A DNA stretch of 64,000 bases from Enterobacter sp. RIT418 (GCF_003057745.1 NZ_QBJD02000017.1:1-64000); one strand, 5' to 3'; positions 42,738-54,079 are shown, counted from the first letter of the stretch. Numbers and translations: made by a program. The notes: generated by a model not told the origin, from the letters alone.

Positions 42738-44180
42738 TTACGCGGTACGAACGTTACCGGTAAACAGCCGTCCGTCGCGTACCAGCTCGCGCGGGTAGCT
42801 ATTCTTAAGCCTCGAGCCCACTTTTTTGGCCAGGCCCAGCGGATATCCCTGATACGTCACGATCGCCTCATCCTGCTCCGGCGCGCTGTCCGGATAAACG
42901 TCCCGACCGCGGTACCACTCTTCTGCTTCCTGATGCGTCAGGGCAAAGGTGTTATCGCTACCTGCGAGGGCGATAACGGCCTCATGCTGCCAGCGATAGC
43001 CTTTGTTGTGCACCTCTGCCAGCCGAATGCCCAGCCGCGAAAAACGCACTTTGCCAATCAGCGGCTCGATGTTTGCCGGGAAAAGCCAAATCTCCTTGTC
43101 ACGCGCCCAGAGATGCAGACTGTCATTCCAGACCAGCCCGACCCTGCTTGCAGCGGCCTCAACCTGCGCGGCTTCACGGCCTTTTAGCGGCGCGAACGGG
43201 AATTTACCGACCTTAAAGCCGGGCGCGGGCAGGGCGGGAACCGCGCGGGTTTTACGCATGCGCGCGACGAAGAAGCCTTCGCAGTCGTAAATTTGCGGGA
43301 AGACGTGAAGGAACCCTTCCGGGGTAAGGGCGTCTTTTGCGGAGATAAAAAGTTCGTCCAGCGGCAGAAATTCAACGGCGTCCGGATACTGCGCTTTTAG
43401 CCACAGGCACACCGCCTCGTTTTCATCGCGGTTTAACGTACAGGTAGAGTAGACCAGCGTGCCGCCCGGCTTCAGGGCGTGGAAAGCGCTGTCAATCAGC
43501 TCGCGCTGCGTCGCCGCGATGTCCAGGTTGCTTTCAACCGACCAGTTCTTAAGCGCGTCGGGATCTTTACGCACCACGCCTTCGCCCGAGCAGGGGGCAT
43601 CCAGCAGGATGGCGTCAAATGCCTCCGGCAGCGCCGCGCCAAACACGCGGCCGTCGAAGTGGGTAAGGGCGACGTTGTGAATGCCGCAGCGGCTGATATT
43701 GGCGTGCAGAACCTTAACGCGGCTGGCGGAAAATTCGTTGGCGAGGATCGCGCCGCGGTTGCCCATTCTGGCGGCGATTTGCGTCGTTTTCGAGCCCGGC
43801 GCGGCGGCAACGTCCATGACCCGCTCCGGCGTATTGCCATCGGCAAACAGCGCCGTAACCGGCAGCATCGAGCTGGCTTCCTGAATGTAGAACAGGCCGC
43901 TCAGATGCTCGGCGGTGCTGCCCAGCGGCAGCGCATCCTCGTCGTCGCGCTCGATCCAAAAGCCCTCTTCGCACCACGGAACGGGCGCGAGCTGCCAGCC
44001 GTACGGCGACACCAGGTTCAGGAAATCGGCAACGCTAATTTTCAGCGTATTCACGCGAATGCTGCGGCGAAGCGGGCGCCGGCAGGCCGCGATAAAATCG
44101 TCGAAGGAGAGATGAGCGGGAAGCGCCTCGCGCATCTGCGTCAGGAATTGTTCAGGAAGAAATACGGAGTTTTGAGCCAC
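42738..44180 (-). CDS. rsmF: 16S rRNA (cytosine-1407-C5)-methyltransferase RsmF
   Basis: Methylates C1407 of 16S rRNA using SAM. The start is a GTG; the one at 44180 (M-A-Q-N-S-V-F) aligns with the E. coli N-terminus, while a GTG two codons upstream (44186) is possible. The product has about 480 residues with the SAM motif [12 protein letters not shown] and two family cysteines in [14 protein letters not shown] and [12 protein letters not shown]. The C-terminal extension includes a PUA-like region. It is followed by yebV and preceded by letB. Confidence 0.95.
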   Translation of the reverse strand: MAQNSVFLPEQFLTQMREALPAHLSFDDFIAACRRPLRRSIRVNTLKISVADFLNLVSPYGWQLAPVPWCEEGFWIERDDEDALPLGSTAEHLSGLFYIQEASSMLPVTALFADGNTPERVMDVAAAPGSKTTQIAARMGNRGAILANEFSASRVKVLHANISRCGIHNVALTHFDGRVFGAALPEAFDAILLDAPCSGEGVVRKDPDALKNWSVESNLDIAATQRELIDSAFHALKPGGTLVYSTCTLNRDENEAVCLWLKAQYPDAVEFLPLDELFISAKDALTPEGFLHVFPQIYDCEGFFVARMRKTRAVPALPAPGFKVGKFPFAPLKGREAAQVEAAASRVGLVWNDSLHLWARDKEIWLFPANIEPLIGKVRFSRLGIRLAEVHNKGYRWQHEAVIALAGSDNTFALTHQEAEEWYRGRDVYPDSAPEQDEAIVTYQGYPLGLAKKVGSRLKNSYPRELVRDGRLFTGNVRTA

Positions 44181-44221
44181 GGGCACACCACAGGGAAAAA
44201 TTCAGGTGCGCAGTGTAGCAT

Positions 44222-44253
44222 AAAGGCTCCGGCGCGTTGACACCGGAGCCTTG
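44222..44253. terminator. Terminator between letB and rsmF
   Basis: AAGGCTCCGG and CCGGAGCCTT pair around a 12-base loop, just downstream of the letB stop. The T-run is short on either strand. Confidence 0.75.
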
Positions 44254-44257
44254 CTGA

Positions 44258-46891
44258 TTAGCGCGGCAGGGCGGTTCCCCACTCGCGCCACTCTTTCGGC
44301 TCGCTCTCCAGCAGCAGGAAGTGTTTCCCCGGCTGCGCTTTTGGCGCCAGCGGCGTTCCCGGTGGGGTGGCGAAGGCAATTCCGCCGCGTATGAACTGGT
44401 TAAACGTACCGGTTTTCACCACGCCGCCCGTCAGGCCGAAATCCAGAGAATATCCGGAGGCAAGCCAGAACACCGAGTTATTGCGCACCAGGTGCTGGTA
44501 GCGCTGGCTGATGCGCAGGCCAACCATTACGCGGTCGGACAGCGTGCCGAGCGTCAGGCCGGTGACCGTACCCACTTCGATACCGCGGAACAGAACGGGC
44601 GTGCCGATGTTCAGCGAACCGGCTTCCGGGACTTCAACCACGATGCTCAGGCCGTCAAGATAGCGCGAGTCGGTAATGGTGGCTTCCTGCAGCTCAAAGT
44701 CGCGGCGGGCGTTGCCCCGTCCCGGCTCGACGTTGATGTAGGGCTGCAGAATGGTGTCGAGATGCTCAACGCCTGCCGCGGAGATTTGCGGCGTGACGAC
44801 CGAGAAGCGCGAGCCGTTGCGGGCAAACGTCTGGACGTATTCGGGGTAAAGCACGGCGGTTGCCTGCACTTCGTTCCGCGCGGTTAGCAGCGTCAGCTTT
44901 TGGATCTGACCGATATCGATGCCGAGATAGCGGATTGGCATGCCTTCGGCCAGCTTGCCCGCGTCAAACGCGTGAAGCGTAATCTGCCCGCCCACCGCGC
45001 GAGCAGCGGTTTCGGAAGGGTAAAGGATGCGCTTATCGCCCTTGCGGATATTTGCCCCCGCGCCGCTCAGGTTATCGAAGCTGATTGCGCCGCGCAGGGC
45101 GCGGGACAGCGGTGATGCCTGTACGGTTAAGCCGCTGCCGTTTAGCTGTACCTTCGCACCACCTTCGGCCCAGAACACGCTGTTGGGCGTGAGCAGCTTG
45201 CGATACTCGGGCTTAATGTGCAGCTCAATGTCGAACGCATCGGCGCGCGGACGGACGACGATCACCTCGCCGACCTCAAACTTTCGATAGAGCACGACGG
45301 AGCCTGCCTGCACGTCCGGCAGCGTTTCGGCGCTGAGCGTCAGCGTGGTGGTCGGCATGTCGCTCATGCTGTTTTCGATCGCTTTATCGAGGTTGGCGTA
45401 CAGCGGGTAGTTCTCACGCATGGCGCCTTTTTCACCCGGCAGCACGCGGATGCCGCCGTTAACCCACTCGCTGGCGCTGGCGCCAAGGAACTCAACGCCG
45501 TCTAAGCCTACCTTCACGTCAACGCGGCTGTTTACCACGAACTTAGCGTCGCCGTGGATCAAATCCCGATACTGTGGATCGATGGCAACAGAGAAGCTGA
45601 CCCCTTTTTCCGTGAGCTCGCGCTCAAGCACCTGCCCCACCTGAACGCCGTGTAAAATCAGCGGCTGGCCGGCTTCGATGCCGTAGCTTTCAGGTGCGTT
45701 AAGCGCCAGCGTCAGCACGCCGGGCTTTTGCAGCAGGGCTTTATCCGCCGGGGCAATGGTGAAGCTATTGCTCGGCTGGCCTTCGCCCGGAATTAACTCG
45801 AACGTGTTGCCGGTCAGCAGCGTGCTGAGGCTGGCATCGTTCAGCGACAGTTTAGGGCTGCGCATCTCAATGCGGGTTTTTTCACGCAGAAGATCGACCA
45901 CGCTCGGGTCGACCGTCATTTCCCCGGTCACGGAACCCCCCGGGTTGAGCGTAAGTTTGGTCAGCTGACCGACCTGCAGCCCTTGATACATAAGCGGCGT
46001 GGATCCAGCTTTTAGCCCTTTGGCGTCGGGCAGGGCCAGCTTGACGATCACCCCGCGCTGGCTGTGCGCCAGGTCGGCATACAGCCCGAAGGTGTCGTCG
46101 GCGGTGGCTGGGCTGGAGTTTTCCGGGGAGTCGAAGGCAATCGCGCCGTTAACCAGCGCGGCCAGGCTCTCAAGCTTCACTTTCGCGCCGCTCAGGCTCA
46201 GGTCCGCATCCACCCCGGAGACGTTCCAGAAGCGGCTGCCTTTCTTCACCAGGTTAGTAAACCGGCGCTCAATCAGCACGTCGATAGTGACGCCCTGTTT
46301 GTTCGGATTAATGGCGTAGTCATAGACGCGCCCGACGGGAATTTTACGGAAATAGACCAGCGAGCCGCTGTTCAGCGAGCCAAGGTCAGGTGCCTGCAGG
46401 TGGATCATCAAATCCCCGTTGTTCAGGCGATATTTCGGCTGCGTATCCAGCGCAACGAAATGCTCCTGCGGCTCGCCTTTGCCCGGCATCATCCCGATGT
46501 AGTTACCGCCAACCAGCGCATCCAGCCCGGAAACCCCGGCCAGGGAGGCTTTTGGCGTGACCAGCCAGAACTGCGTTTCGCTGCGCAGCGCGTCCTTCAT
46601 ATCGGACTTTATGCTGGCGCGGACCTGAATTTTATTCAGCCCCTTGCCGAGCGAAATATCCTGAACGGTACCGACCTCAACGCCCTGGAAGCGAACGGGC
46701 GTGCGTCCGGCGACGATCCCGTCGGCGGACTGGAAATCAATGGTAATGGTGTTTCCGCGATCCTCGTAGCTCGTCCAGATCAGCCAGCCAGCAATCATCA
46801 GTGCGATGACGGGCAGCAGCCAGAAAGGTGAAATGCGGCGTTTCGTTTTAATTCTCGCTTCAGTCGGCGAAGCGGGCGTTTCCTGACTCAT
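44258..46891 (-). CDS. letB: MCE-domain lipid transport tunnel protein LetB (YebT)
   Basis: Forms a long hollow tunnel of stacked MCE rings that spans the periplasm and carries phospholipids between membranes. The ATG at 46891 gives 877 residues, exactly the E. coli length; the extension to 46933 is not conserved. It has one N-terminal membrane segment (about 21-40) and seven repeated MCE modules recognisable by their openings, for example [34 protein letters not shown] and [14 protein letters not shown]. It overlaps the end of letA by 32 bases, so letAB is one unit. Confidence 0.97.
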   Translation of the reverse strand: MSQETPASPTEARIKTKRRISPFWLLPVIALMIAGWLIWTSYEDRGNTITIDFQSADGIVAGRTPVRFQGVEVGTVQDISLGKGLNKIQVRASIKSDMKDALRSETQFWLVTPKASLAGVSGLDALVGGNYIGMMPGKGEPQEHFVALDTQPKYRLNNGDLMIHLQAPDLGSLNSGSLVYFRKIPVGRVYDYAINPNKQGVTIDVLIERRFTNLVKKGSRFWNVSGVDADLSLSGAKVKLESLAALVNGAIAFDSPENSSPATADDTFGLYADLAHSQRGVIVKLALPDAKGLKAGSTPLMYQGLQVGQLTKLTLNPGGSVTGEMTVDPSVVDLLREKTRIEMRSPKLSLNDASLSTLLTGNTFELIPGEGQPSNSFTIAPADKALLQKPGVLTLALNAPESYGIEAGQPLILHGVQVGQVLERELTEKGVSFSVAIDPQYRDLIHGDAKFVVNSRVDVKVGLDGVEFLGASASEWVNGGIRVLPGEKGAMRENYPLYANLDKAIENSMSDMPTTTLTLSAETLPDVQAGSVVLYRKFEVGEVIVVRPRADAFDIELHIKPEYRKLLTPNSVFWAEGGAKVQLNGSGLTVQASPLSRALRGAISFDNLSGAGANIRKGDKRILYPSETAARAVGGQITLHAFDAGKLAEGMPIRYLGIDIGQIQKLTLLTARNEVQATAVLYPEYVQTFARNGSRFSVVTPQISAAGVEHLDTILQPYINVEPGRGNARRDFELQEATITDSRYLDGLSIVVEVPEAGSLNIGTPVLFRGIEVGTVTGLTLGTLSDRVMVGLRISQRYQHLVRNNSVFWLASGYSLDFGLTGGVVKTGTFNQFIRGGIAFATPPGTPLAPKAQPGKHFLLLESEPKEWREWGTALPR

Positions 46892-48143
46892 GTGCGTCCC
46901 AAAGTAAGCGGCTGTCCAGCCATTCAACTGCAAGAATAGTCAATATCACCGCTGAGCCGAAATAAAAAGCCGCGGGTCCCATAGTAAATGCAAGTAGCTG
47001 ATCGCGATTGATGAGCGACATCATCAACGAAATCACAAACAAATCCAACATCGACCAGCGACCTATCCAGGTGACAAATCGCAGGAGCAGAATCCGCGTT
47101 CTCAGTCCTTGCTCACATTTAAAGTGAATGCTGATGAGCAACGTAAACATAACGATAACTTTGGTGAACGGCACCAGGATACTGGCGATGAACACAATCG
47201 CCGCGACGCCAACGTTGCTGTGGGCGAGGGAGATAATTCCCGAGAGTATAGTGTCTTCCTGGCGTCCACCGTTGACATAAATAATCGAAATCGGCAGCAG
47301 ATTGGCCGGGATCAGAAACACCAGCGAGGCAATCAGCGCGGCCCAGCATTTTTGCAGGCTGTTGTTACGCCTGAGCAAAAGCGGGATATGGCAGCGCGGG
47401 CAGCGGCCGCGCGCGTCGGGCAGGCCGGTGTAGTGGCAGCCCAGGCAGACGCGGAGATTTTCGTCAGGCCGGGTGGCGGGGCGCTGCGGGTAAAATCGTT
47501 CCCATAGCTGCTCAACGTTCAGGTGAATGAGCGTGAGAATGCTGAGCAAAACGAGCGAGATAAAGGCGAAAAGGCCAATGCCCGGCTGTAAAAACGCATA
47601 GTCCTGCACCTTGATAGAGGCAACGCCAACGCCGACCAGATAGATATCCAGCATCACCCACTCTTTGAGCTTATCCAGCATCAGCAGTACGGGGCGCAGG
47701 TTCATGCCCAGAATATTGCCAAACCAAAGGTAAGCGATAGCGGCAACCAGCACGAGTGGCGCGCCAACGGTACAGAAAAGCACCATTGCGCCGGTCAGCG
47801 GGTCGCCCTGGCGCGTCATCTGCCAGATGCCCTGCAGGACGTTAGCATCAATGCGCTGGCCAAGCAGGTAGAGTTTCAGCAGCGGTTCGCTCCAGGCGAA
47901 GGGCATCAAGAGCAGCATCGCCGTCGCCATTGCCGCGAGCCGGGTTAAGGACCAGTCGCGGCCGTCGCGAATTTTGGCATCGCAGCGGGGGCAGAAAGCG
48001 CTTTGGTGCGATTTCATTTTTGGCAGCATAAAAAGCGTATCGCATTGCGGACAACGCTGATAATGTGCACGAGGCAACGCTTCGCTGACCGTATGAACGG
48101 TAATCTTCTTTGCCGGCGTAATTCTGGGTATTTTTAAGGCCAT
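46860..48143 (-). CDS. letA: PqiA-family inner-membrane protein LetA (YebS)
   Basis: Inner-membrane partner of LetB in envelope lipid transport. From the ATG at 48143 ([10 protein letters not shown]) the product has 427 residues with two cytoplasmic zinc-ribbon modules (CPQCDTLF...CPRCDAK near 34-57 and CLGCHYTG...CPRCHIPL near 220-245), each followed by a four-helix membrane bundle. A start three codons upstream (48152) is possible. It is divergent from msrC. Confidence 0.96.
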   Translation of the reverse strand: MALKIPRITPAKKITVHTVSEALPRAHYQRCPQCDTLFMLPKMKSHQSAFCPRCDAKIRDGRDWSLTRLAAMATAMLLLMPFAWSEPLLKLYLLGQRIDANVLQGIWQMTRQGDPLTGAMVLFCTVGAPLVLVAAIAYLWFGNILGMNLRPVLLMLDKLKEWVMLDIYLVGVGVASIKVQDYAFLQPGIGLFAFISLVLLSILTLIHLNVEQLWERFYPQRPATRPDENLRVCLGCHYTGLPDARGRCPRCHIPLLLRRNNSLQKCWAALIASLVFLIPANLLPISIIYVNGGRQEDTILSGIISLAHSNVGVAAIVFIASILVPFTKVIVMFTLLISIHFKCEQGLRTRILLLRFVTWIGRWSMLDLFVISLMMSLINRDQLLAFTMGPAAFYFGSAVILTILAVEWLDSRLLWDAHESGNARFAD

Positions 48144-48275
48144 CGGTTGCACAGAGAAATGTATTGTTGATAGTTATAATAACTCATGTACGGATTCATC
48201 TTGAGCATGAGCGCATTTAATGCTTATTTTAATAGGCTATGCGGAAAATTTGTAAGATAACTAAATGGTTTAAGA

Positions 48276-48773
48276 ATGAACAAAACAGAATTTTACGCGG
48301 ATCTCAACCGCGATTTTAAGGCATTAATGGCAGGTGAAACCAGTTTCTTAGCCACTCTGGCAAATACCAGCGCGCTGCTGTTTGAACGCCTTACTGAGGT
48401 TAACTGGGCCGGCTTTTATCTTCTTGAAGGTGAAACGCTGGTGCTGGGGCCATTTCAGGGCAAAATTGCCTGCGTGCGTATTCCGGTGGGGCGCGGCGTT
48501 TGCGGTACAGCCGTGTCGACTAACCAGGTTCAGCGCGTGGAAGACGTGCATGCATTCGACGGGCACATTGCCTGCGATGCGGCGAGCAACGCTGAAATCG
48601 TACTGCCGCTGGTGGTAAAAAATCAGATTATTGGCGTTCTGGATATCGACAGCACTGCCTTCGGCCGCTTTACCGCCGAGGATGAGCAGGGGCTGCGCGA
48701 GCTGGTGGCCAATCTGGAGACGGTGCTCGAAGCCACCGATTATCATAAATTCTTTGCGAGCGTCGCAGGATAA
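48276..48773 (+). CDS. msrC: Free methionine-(R)-sulfoxide reductase MsrC
   Basis: GAF-domain enzyme that reduces free methionine R-sulfoxide. The 165-residue protein keeps the three cysteines of the family: C66 in IACVRIP, C76 in GVCGTAV and C100 in HIACDAAS. It stands alone between the divergent letAB unit and proQ. Confidence 0.96.
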   Translation: MNKTEFYADLNRDFKALMAGETSFLATLANTSALLFERLTEVNWAGFYLLEGETLVLGPFQGKIACVRIPVGRGVCGTAVSTNQVQRVEDVHAFDGHIACDAASNAEIVLPLVVKNQIIGVLDIDSTAFGRFTAEDEQGLRELVANLETVLEATDYHKFFASVAG

Positions 48774-48869
48774 TCAACGGATAACGTAGCATTTACGGAT
48801 GACGTCATTATAATGTCGCCTGTTCATGCCTGCGCGAGTTGGCAACGTCCGTTGTAATCAGGAAATTTC

Positions 48870-49550
48870 ATGGAAAATCAACCTAAGTTGAATAGCAGTA
48901 AAGAAGTTATCGCATTTCTGGCAGAGCGTTTCCCACAGTGCTTCAGCGCTGAGGGTGAGGCGCGTCCCCTGAAGGTCGGTATTTTTCAGGATCTGGTAGC
49001 GCGCGTTGAGGGTGAGATGAATCTCAGCAAAACTCAGCTCCGCTCTGCTTTACGTCTTTATACTTCGAGCTGGCGTTACCTTTACGGTATTAAACCGGGC
49101 GCAACGCGTGTCGATCTTGATGGCAACCCGTGTGGTGAGCTGGATGAGCAGCACGTAGAGCATGCCCGCAAGCAGCTTGAAGAAGCCAAAGCGCGCGTTC
49201 AGGCACAGCGTGCCGAGCAGCAGGCGAAGAAACGCGAAGCCGCCGCGGCGAACGGTGAAGAAGCGCCGCGTCGTGAGCGTAAACCGCGCCCTGCACCGCG
49301 TCGTAACGACAATAACGATCGTAAACCGCGTGCTGACAAACCGGCAAAAGCCCCGCGTGCACCGCGTGAAGAACAGCAGCATACCCCTGTCTCTGACATC
49401 AACGCGCTGAACGTAGGCCAGGCGCTGAAGGTCAAAGCGGGCAACAACGCGATGGACGCCACCGTAACGGAAATCACCAAAGATGGCGTTCGTGTACAGC
49501 TGACTTCTGGTATGTCAATGATTGTACGCGCAGAACACTTGTTGTTCTGA
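48870..49550 (+). CDS. proQ: RNA chaperone ProQ
   Basis: Global RNA-binding chaperone that stabilises structured small RNAs and mRNA 3' ends. The 226-residue protein has an N-terminal FinO-like domain (about 1-120), a basic, Ala/Arg-rich linker (about 120-175) and a C-terminal Tudor-like domain ([18 protein letters not shown] onward). The linker is a few residues shorter than in E. coli (232 residues overall). prc starts 20 bases after the stop, so the two are co-transcribed. Confidence 0.97.
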   Translation: MENQPKLNSSKEVIAFLAERFPQCFSAEGEARPLKVGIFQDLVARVEGEMNLSKTQLRSALRLYTSSWRYLYGIKPGATRVDLDGNPCGELDEQHVEHARKQLEEAKARVQAQRAEQQAKKREAAAANGEEAPRRERKPRPAPRRNDNNDRKPRADKPAKAPRAPREEQQHTPVSDINALNVGQALKVKAGNNAMDATVTEITKDGVRVQLTSGMSMIVRAEHLLF

Positions 49551-49569
49551 AACGGAGGCCAAGCCTGGC

Positions 49570-51618
49570 ATGAACACTTTTTTTAAGCTCACCGCGCTGG
49601 CTGGCCTGTTTGCTATAACAGGCCACGCTTTCGCTGTGGACGATATTACGCGTGCCGATCAGCTTCCGGTTTTAAAGGAAGAGACCCAGCACGCGACGGT
49701 GAGTGAGCGCGTGACGTCGCGCTTCACTCGTTCGCACTATCGTCAGTTCGATCTTGATCAGGCCTTTTCGGCCAAAATTTTCGACCGTTATCTGAACCTG
49801 CTGGATTACAGCCATAACGTGCTTCTGGCCAGCGACGTCGAACAGTTTGCCAAACGCAAAACCGAAGTGGGTGATGAGCTGCGCTCCGGCAAGCTAGATC
49901 TGTTTTACGATCTCTATAATCTGTCGCAAAAGCGCCGCTTTGAACGTTATCAATACGCGCTGAAAGTGCTGGAACGTCCGATGGACTTTACCGGCAACGA
50001 CAATTTCAACCTGGACCGCAGCAAAGCGCCCTGGCCAAAAGACGAAGCCGAGCTGAATGCGCTGTGGGACGGGAAAGTTAAATATGACGAACTCAGCCTG
50101 AAGCTGGCGGGGAAAGACGAAAAAGAAATTCGTGAAACCCTCAATCGCCGCTACAAGTTTGCCATTCGTCGTCTGGCGCAAACCAACAGCGAAGATGTGT
50201 TCTCTCTGGCGATGACCGCGTTCGCGCACGAAATCGACCCGCACACCAACTACCTCTCTCCGCGCAACACTGAGCAGTTCAATACCGAGATGAGCCTGTC
50301 TCTGGAAGGTATCGGCGCGGTATTGCAAATGGACGATGACTATACCGTTATTAACTCAATGGTCGCCGGTGGCCCTGCTGCGAAAAGCAAAGCGATCAGC
50401 GTGGGTGACCGTATTGTCGGCGTAGGCCAAACCGGCAAGGGCATGGTTGACGTGATCGGCTGGCGTCTTGATGACGTGGTTGCGCTGATTAAAGGTCCGA
50501 AAGGCAGCAAGGTGCGTCTTGAAATCCTGCCTGCGGGCAAGGGCACCAAAACCCGCATCGTTACCCTGACCCGTGAGCGTATCCGTCTGGAAGATCGCGC
50601 GGTGAAAATGTCGGTGAAAACCGTGGGTAAAGAAAAGGTTGGCGTGCTGGATATTCCGGGCTTCTACGTTGGCCTGACGGACGATGTAAAGGTACAGCTG
50701 CAGAAGCTTGAAAAGCAAAATGTCAGCAGCGTTATCATCGATCTGCGCACCAACGGCGGCGGGGCATTAACCGAAGCGGTTTCCCTGTCTGGCCTGTTTA
50801 TTCCTTCTGGACCGGTTGTTCAGGTCCGGGATAACAACGGTAAAGTGCGTGAAGATGCGGACACCGATGGCGTGGTCTACTACAAAGGCCCGCTGGTGGT
50901 CTTAGTCGATCGCTTCAGCGCCTCGGCATCTGAAATCTTTGCTGCCGCTATGCAGGACTACGGACGCGCGCTAATTGTCGGTGAACCGACGTTTGGTAAA
51001 GGTACCGTTCAGCAGTACCGTTCGCTGAACCGCATTTACGACCAGATGCTGCGTCCTGAGTGGCCTGCACTGGGTTCCGTACAGTACACCATTCAGAAGT
51101 TCTATCGCGTGAACGGTGGCAGTACCCAGCGTAAAGGCGTCACGCCGGATATCCTGATGCCAACGGGCACGGAAGAGACCGAAACGGGCGAGAAGTTTGA
51201 AGACAACGCACTGCCGTGGGATAGCATTAACGCCGCAACGTTCGTGAAATCCGGTGACATGACGCCGTTTGGTCCTGAGCTGCTGAAAAGTCATAACGAG
51301 CGTATTGCTAAAGATCCTGAGTTCCAGTACATCATGAAGGATATTGCTCGCTTCAATGCCCTGAAAGACAAGCGGAATATTGTTTCTCTGAACTACGCCC
51401 AGCGTGAAAAAGAGAACAATGAGGACGATGCAACACGCCTTGCGCGAGTCAATGACCGCTTCAAACGTGAAGGCAAACCGCTGCTCAAGAAACTGGACGA
51501 TCTTCCTAAAGATTACCAGGAGCCGGATCCCTATCTGGATGAAACGGTACATATCGCACTCGATTTGGCCCGTCTGGAAAAAGACAAACCTGCCGTGCAG
51601 CCCGCACCGGCAAAATAA
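49570..51618 (+). CDS. prc: Tail-specific periplasmic protease Prc
   Basis: Periplasmic serine protease that processes FtsI and, with NlpI, degrades MepS. The ATG at 49570 (MNTFFKLTALAG) gives 682 residues, as in E. coli. It has a signal peptide ending about residue 22, a PDZ domain (LEGIGAVLQMDDDYTV onward, about 240-330) and the Ser-Lys dyad with Ser in DRFSASASEIF (about 450) and Lys in TFGKGTVQQ (477). FtsI and its paralogue at 56775 could both be substrates. A terminator follows. Confidence 0.97.
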   Translation: MNTFFKLTALAGLFAITGHAFAVDDITRADQLPVLKEETQHATVSERVTSRFTRSHYRQFDLDQAFSAKIFDRYLNLLDYSHNVLLASDVEQFAKRKTEVGDELRSGKLDLFYDLYNLSQKRRFERYQYALKVLERPMDFTGNDNFNLDRSKAPWPKDEAELNALWDGKVKYDELSLKLAGKDEKEIRETLNRRYKFAIRRLAQTNSEDVFSLAMTAFAHEIDPHTNYLSPRNTEQFNTEMSLSLEGIGAVLQMDDDYTVINSMVAGGPAAKSKAISVGDRIVGVGQTGKGMVDVIGWRLDDVVALIKGPKGSKVRLEILPAGKGTKTRIVTLTRERIRLEDRAVKMSVKTVGKEKVGVLDIPGFYVGLTDDVKVQLQKLEKQNVSSVIIDLRTNGGGALTEAVSLSGLFIPSGPVVQVRDNNGKVREDADTDGVVYYKGPLVVLVDRFSASASEIFAAAMQDYGRALIVGEPTFGKGTVQQYRSLNRIYDQMLRPEWPALGSVQYTIQKFYRVNGGSTQRKGVTPDILMPTGTEETETGEKFEDNALPWDSINAATFVKSGDMTPFGPELLKSHNERIAKDPEFQYIMKDIARFNALKDKRNIVSLNYAQREKENNEDDATRLARVNDRFKREGKPLLKKLDDLPKDYQEPDPYLDETVHIALDLARLEKDKPAVQPAPAK

Positions 51619-51624
51619 CTCCCC

Positions 51625-51656
51625 AACAGGCACAAGACATTGTGCCTGTTTTTTTT
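51625..51656 (+). terminator. prc terminator
   Basis: The stem AACAGGCACAA...TTGTGCCTGTT with an eight-T run is a textbook intrinsic terminator just after prc. Confidence 0.93.
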
Positions 51657-51733
51657 AGTTCTGCATCGTCCCGTCAGTCCATGCTTCAATTGTGTAAAGT
51701 TGTGTCTTTCTGGTGACTTACGCCCCCTGAATC

Positions 51734-51759
51734 CTTGAAAATAGCCACAATACCCATAC
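51734..51759 (+). promoter_or_regulatory. Putative heat-shock (sigma-32) promoter of htpX
   Basis: CTTGAAA (51734-51740) is a perfect sigma-32 -35, followed after 11 bases by ACCCATAC, close to the CCCCATNT -10. It lies about 50 bases upstream of htpX, which is heat-inducible in E. coli. Confidence 0.65.
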
Positions 51760-51811
51760 GATGTGGGTAATCGCATAGTGCGTTTTGTTAAACAGAGGTT
51801 AAAAGAAAATT

Positions 51812-52693
51812 ATGATGCGAATCGCGCTCTTCCTGCTCACCAACCTGGCGGTTATGGTGGTCTTTGGGCTCGTGCTAAGCCTGACGGGAATACAATCGAG
51901 CAGCGTTCAGGGTCTGCTGATTATGGCGCTGCTGTTCGGTTTTGGCGGGTCCTTCATTTCCCTGCTGATGTCAAAGTGGATGGCCCTGAAATCCGTAGGC
52001 GGGGAGGTGATTGAGCAGCCGCGCAACGATATGGAACGCTGGCTGGTGGATACGGTTTCCCAGCAGTCCCGCCAGGCAGGCATCGCTATGCCGCAGGTGG
52101 CTATTTACCATGCGCCGGATATTAACGCCTTTGCAACGGGTGCCCGTCGCGATGCGTCTCTGGTGGCGGTGAGCACCGGGCTGTTGCAGAACATGAGCCG
52201 TGACGAAGCCGAAGCCGTCATCGCCCATGAAATCAGCCATATTGCCAACGGTGACATGGTCACCATGACCCTGATTCAGGGCGTGGTGAACACCTTCGTT
52301 ATCTTTATCTCGCGTATTCTGGCGCAGATTGCGGCCGGTTTCATGGGTGGCAACCGCGACGAAGGCGAAGAGAGCAACGGCAACCCGCTGATCTATTTCG
52401 CGGTATCGATGGTGCTGGAGCTGGTGTTCGGTATTCTGGCGAGCATCATTACCATGTGGTTCTCGCGCCACCGCGAGTTCCACGCGGATGCGGGCTCTGC
52501 GAAGCTTGTTGGCCGTGAGAAGATGATTGCTGCGCTCCAGCGCCTGAAAACCAGCTATGAGCCGCAGGAAGCAAACAGCATGATGGCTTTCTGCATTAAC
52601 GGTAAATCCAAATCGCTCAGTGAGCTATTTATGTCACACCCGCCGCTGGATAAGCGCATTGAAGCGCTGCGCAGCGGTGAGTATCTTAAGTAA
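51812..52693 (+). CDS. htpX: Membrane metalloprotease HtpX
   Basis: Zinc endopeptidase of the inner membrane that removes damaged membrane proteins together with FtsH. The 293-residue length equals E. coli. Two N-terminal membrane spans (about 4-26, 30-52) precede the HEISH zinc site in [13 protein letters not shown] (about residues 139-143), two more hydrophobic segments follow, and the third ligand Glu is in [14 protein letters not shown]. Control by heat shock is supported by the promoter upstream. Confidence 0.97.
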   Translation: MMRIALFLLTNLAVMVVFGLVLSLTGIQSSSVQGLLIMALLFGFGGSFISLLMSKWMALKSVGGEVIEQPRNDMERWLVDTVSQQSRQAGIAMPQVAIYHAPDINAFATGARRDASLVAVSTGLLQNMSRDEAEAVIAHEISHIANGDMVTMTLIQGVVNTFVIFISRILAQIAAGFMGGNRDEGEESNGNPLIYFAVSMVLELVFGILASIITMWFSRHREFHADAGSAKLVGREKMIAALQRLKTSYEPQEANSMMAFCINGKSKSLSELFMSHPPLDKRIEALRSGEYLK

Positions 52694-52708
52694 CAGCACA
52701 CGTTAAAC

Positions 52709-52737
52709 GAGCCGGGCAATTGCCCGGCTTTTTTACG
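52709..52737 (+). terminator. htpX terminator
   Basis: GAGCCGGGCAATTGCCCGGCTTTTTT contains a perfect GCCGGGCAATTGCCCGGC palindrome with a T6 tail. Confidence 0.92.
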
Positions 52738-52841
52738 CCTGTAGGGTATCCCTCTGACAGGAGCGCTGCCGCGAGGTTATGTCGCAGATTTCTAACGAAG
52801 TGCATCCAGACTGATTGCGGCAGGGACCGCTTGAAATTATA

Positions 52842-52865
52842 ATAAAAAATCGTTCTGATTTTTAT
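52842..52865. promoter_or_regulatory. Inverted repeat upstream of kdgR
   Basis: ATAAAAAATC and GATTTTTAT flank a 5-base centre, 24 bases before the kdgR start. It could be an operator, perhaps for autoregulation, but it does not fit the KdgR pattern well. Function unknown. Confidence 0.35.
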
Positions 52866-52889
52866 AAAACACTCTCCATGAGGTGATAA

Positions 52890-53681
52890 ATGGCAATTGC
52901 AGATTTGGATAAGCAGCCAGATTCTGTTTCTTCCGTGCTGAAGGTGTTTGGCATCTTACAGGCGCTTGGAGAAGAGCGTGAAATTGGTATTACAGAGTTA
53001 TCACAGCGTGTGATGATGTCGAAAAGCACCGTTTATCGCTTTTTGCAAACCATGAAGTCGTTAGGCTATGTCGCTCAGGAAGGGGAGTCAGAAAAATATT
53101 CCCTCACGCTTAAGCTCTTTGAGTTAGGCGCTCGTGCGTTGCAGAACGTGGATCTTGTCCGCAGCGCAGATATCCAGATGCGTGAGCTATCTCGCCTGAC
53201 CAAAGAGACTATTCACCTGGGGGCGCTGGACGAAGACAGCATTGTCTACATCCACAAAATCGACTCCATGTACAACCTGCGCATGTATTCACGCATTGGT
53301 CGCCGCAACCCGCTGTACAGCACCGCGATTGGTAAAGTGCTGCTGGCGTGGCGCGATCGTGAAGAAGTGAAGCAGATCCTCGGCGGCGTTGATTACAAGC
53401 GCAGCACCGAGCGCACCATCACGACCACTGACGAACTACTAACGGTGCTCGATAAAGTGCGTGAGCAGGGCTATGGCGAAGATAACGAAGAGCAGGAAGA
53501 AGGACTGCGCTGTATCGGCGTACCGGTATTCGACAGGTTTGGCGTGGTGATTGCTGGCCTGAGCATCTCATTCCCGACGCTGCGCTTCTCGGAAGAACGT
53601 TTGCACGAGTACGTTGCTATGCTGCACACTGCCGCGCGCAAAATTTCTGAGCAGATGGGCTATAACGACTATCCGTTCTAA
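52890..53681 (+). CDS. kdgR: Pectin/hexuronate catabolism regulator KdgR
   Basis: IclR-family repressor released by 2-keto-3-deoxygluconate. The 263-residue protein has an N-terminal winged helix (ITELSQRVMMSKSTVYRFLQTM, about 35-56) and a C-terminal IclR effector domain with the family segments HLGALDEDSIVYIHKI, YSTAIGKVLLAW and GIPVF-like CIGVPVFDRFG. In E. coli it represses kdgT, kdgK and related genes. A good KdgR operator is present in this same window ahead of the transporter/GH105 pair. yebQ, next to it in E. coli, is absent. Confidence 0.96.
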   Translation: MAIADLDKQPDSVSSVLKVFGILQALGEEREIGITELSQRVMMSKSTVYRFLQTMKSLGYVAQEGESEKYSLTLKLFELGARALQNVDLVRSADIQMRELSRLTKETIHLGALDEDSIVYIHKIDSMYNLRMYSRIGRRNPLYSTAIGKVLLAWRDREEVKQILGGVDYKRSTERTITTTDELLTVLDKVREQGYGEDNEEQEEGLRCIGVPVFDRFGVVIAGLSISFPTLRFSEERLHEYVAMLHTAARKISEQMGYNDYPF

Positions 53682-53697
53682 ACCTTACACAAAAATA

Positions 53698-53728
53698 AAA
53701 AACGCCGCATGTTTTGCGGCGTTTTTTA
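53698..53728. terminator. Bidirectional terminator between kdgR and yobH
   Basis: AAAAAACGCCGC-ATGTTTT-GCGGCGTTTTTT is a strong stem flanked by A6 and T6, serving both convergent genes. Confidence 0.92.
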
Positions 53729-53746
53729 TGCGTCCGGCAGGCAGAA

Positions 53747-53986
53747 TTAGCCGTTATCAATCACGACGGATGATTTACGCAGGACCGGACAGTGGGTCAT
53801 CCCGATGATGCCGCTGTCCGAATGGATATACTGTGCGGTGCTCATGCCCTGAGCGGTTAAATACCTGCACTGAATGCCTAAGCCTGCCGCATTTTCGGTG
53901 CTCCCCACAAGCACGCCATAGCCCGTTAACAGCAGGCCAATCCATAAAATAGCGACCGCTATAACAGTACGAATGATTAAACGCAT
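53747..53986 (-). CDS. yobH: Small membrane protein YobH
   Basis: Conserved small protein of unknown function. The ATG at 53986 (MRLIIRTVIAVAIL) gives 79 residues, the E. coli length. An N-terminal hydrophobic segment (about 5-27) acts as an anchor or signal, and two cysteines follow (QCRYLTA, THCPVLR) in the exported part. The start nine codons upstream (54013) is less conserved. It is divergent from mgrB. Confidence 0.92.
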   Translation of the reverse strand: MRLIIRTVIAVAILWIGLLLTGYGVLVGSTENAAGLGIQCRYLTAQGMSTAQYIHSDSGIIGMTHCPVLRKSSVVIDNG

Positions 53987-54079
53987 CATTGCCTCTTTTA
54001 TCGTTGTTTTCATACAGTAAGCGTAAAGCGTTTGGCGGGGGAAACAAGTGCATGATTCTGAAATGAGCCTGTTGGCTTA

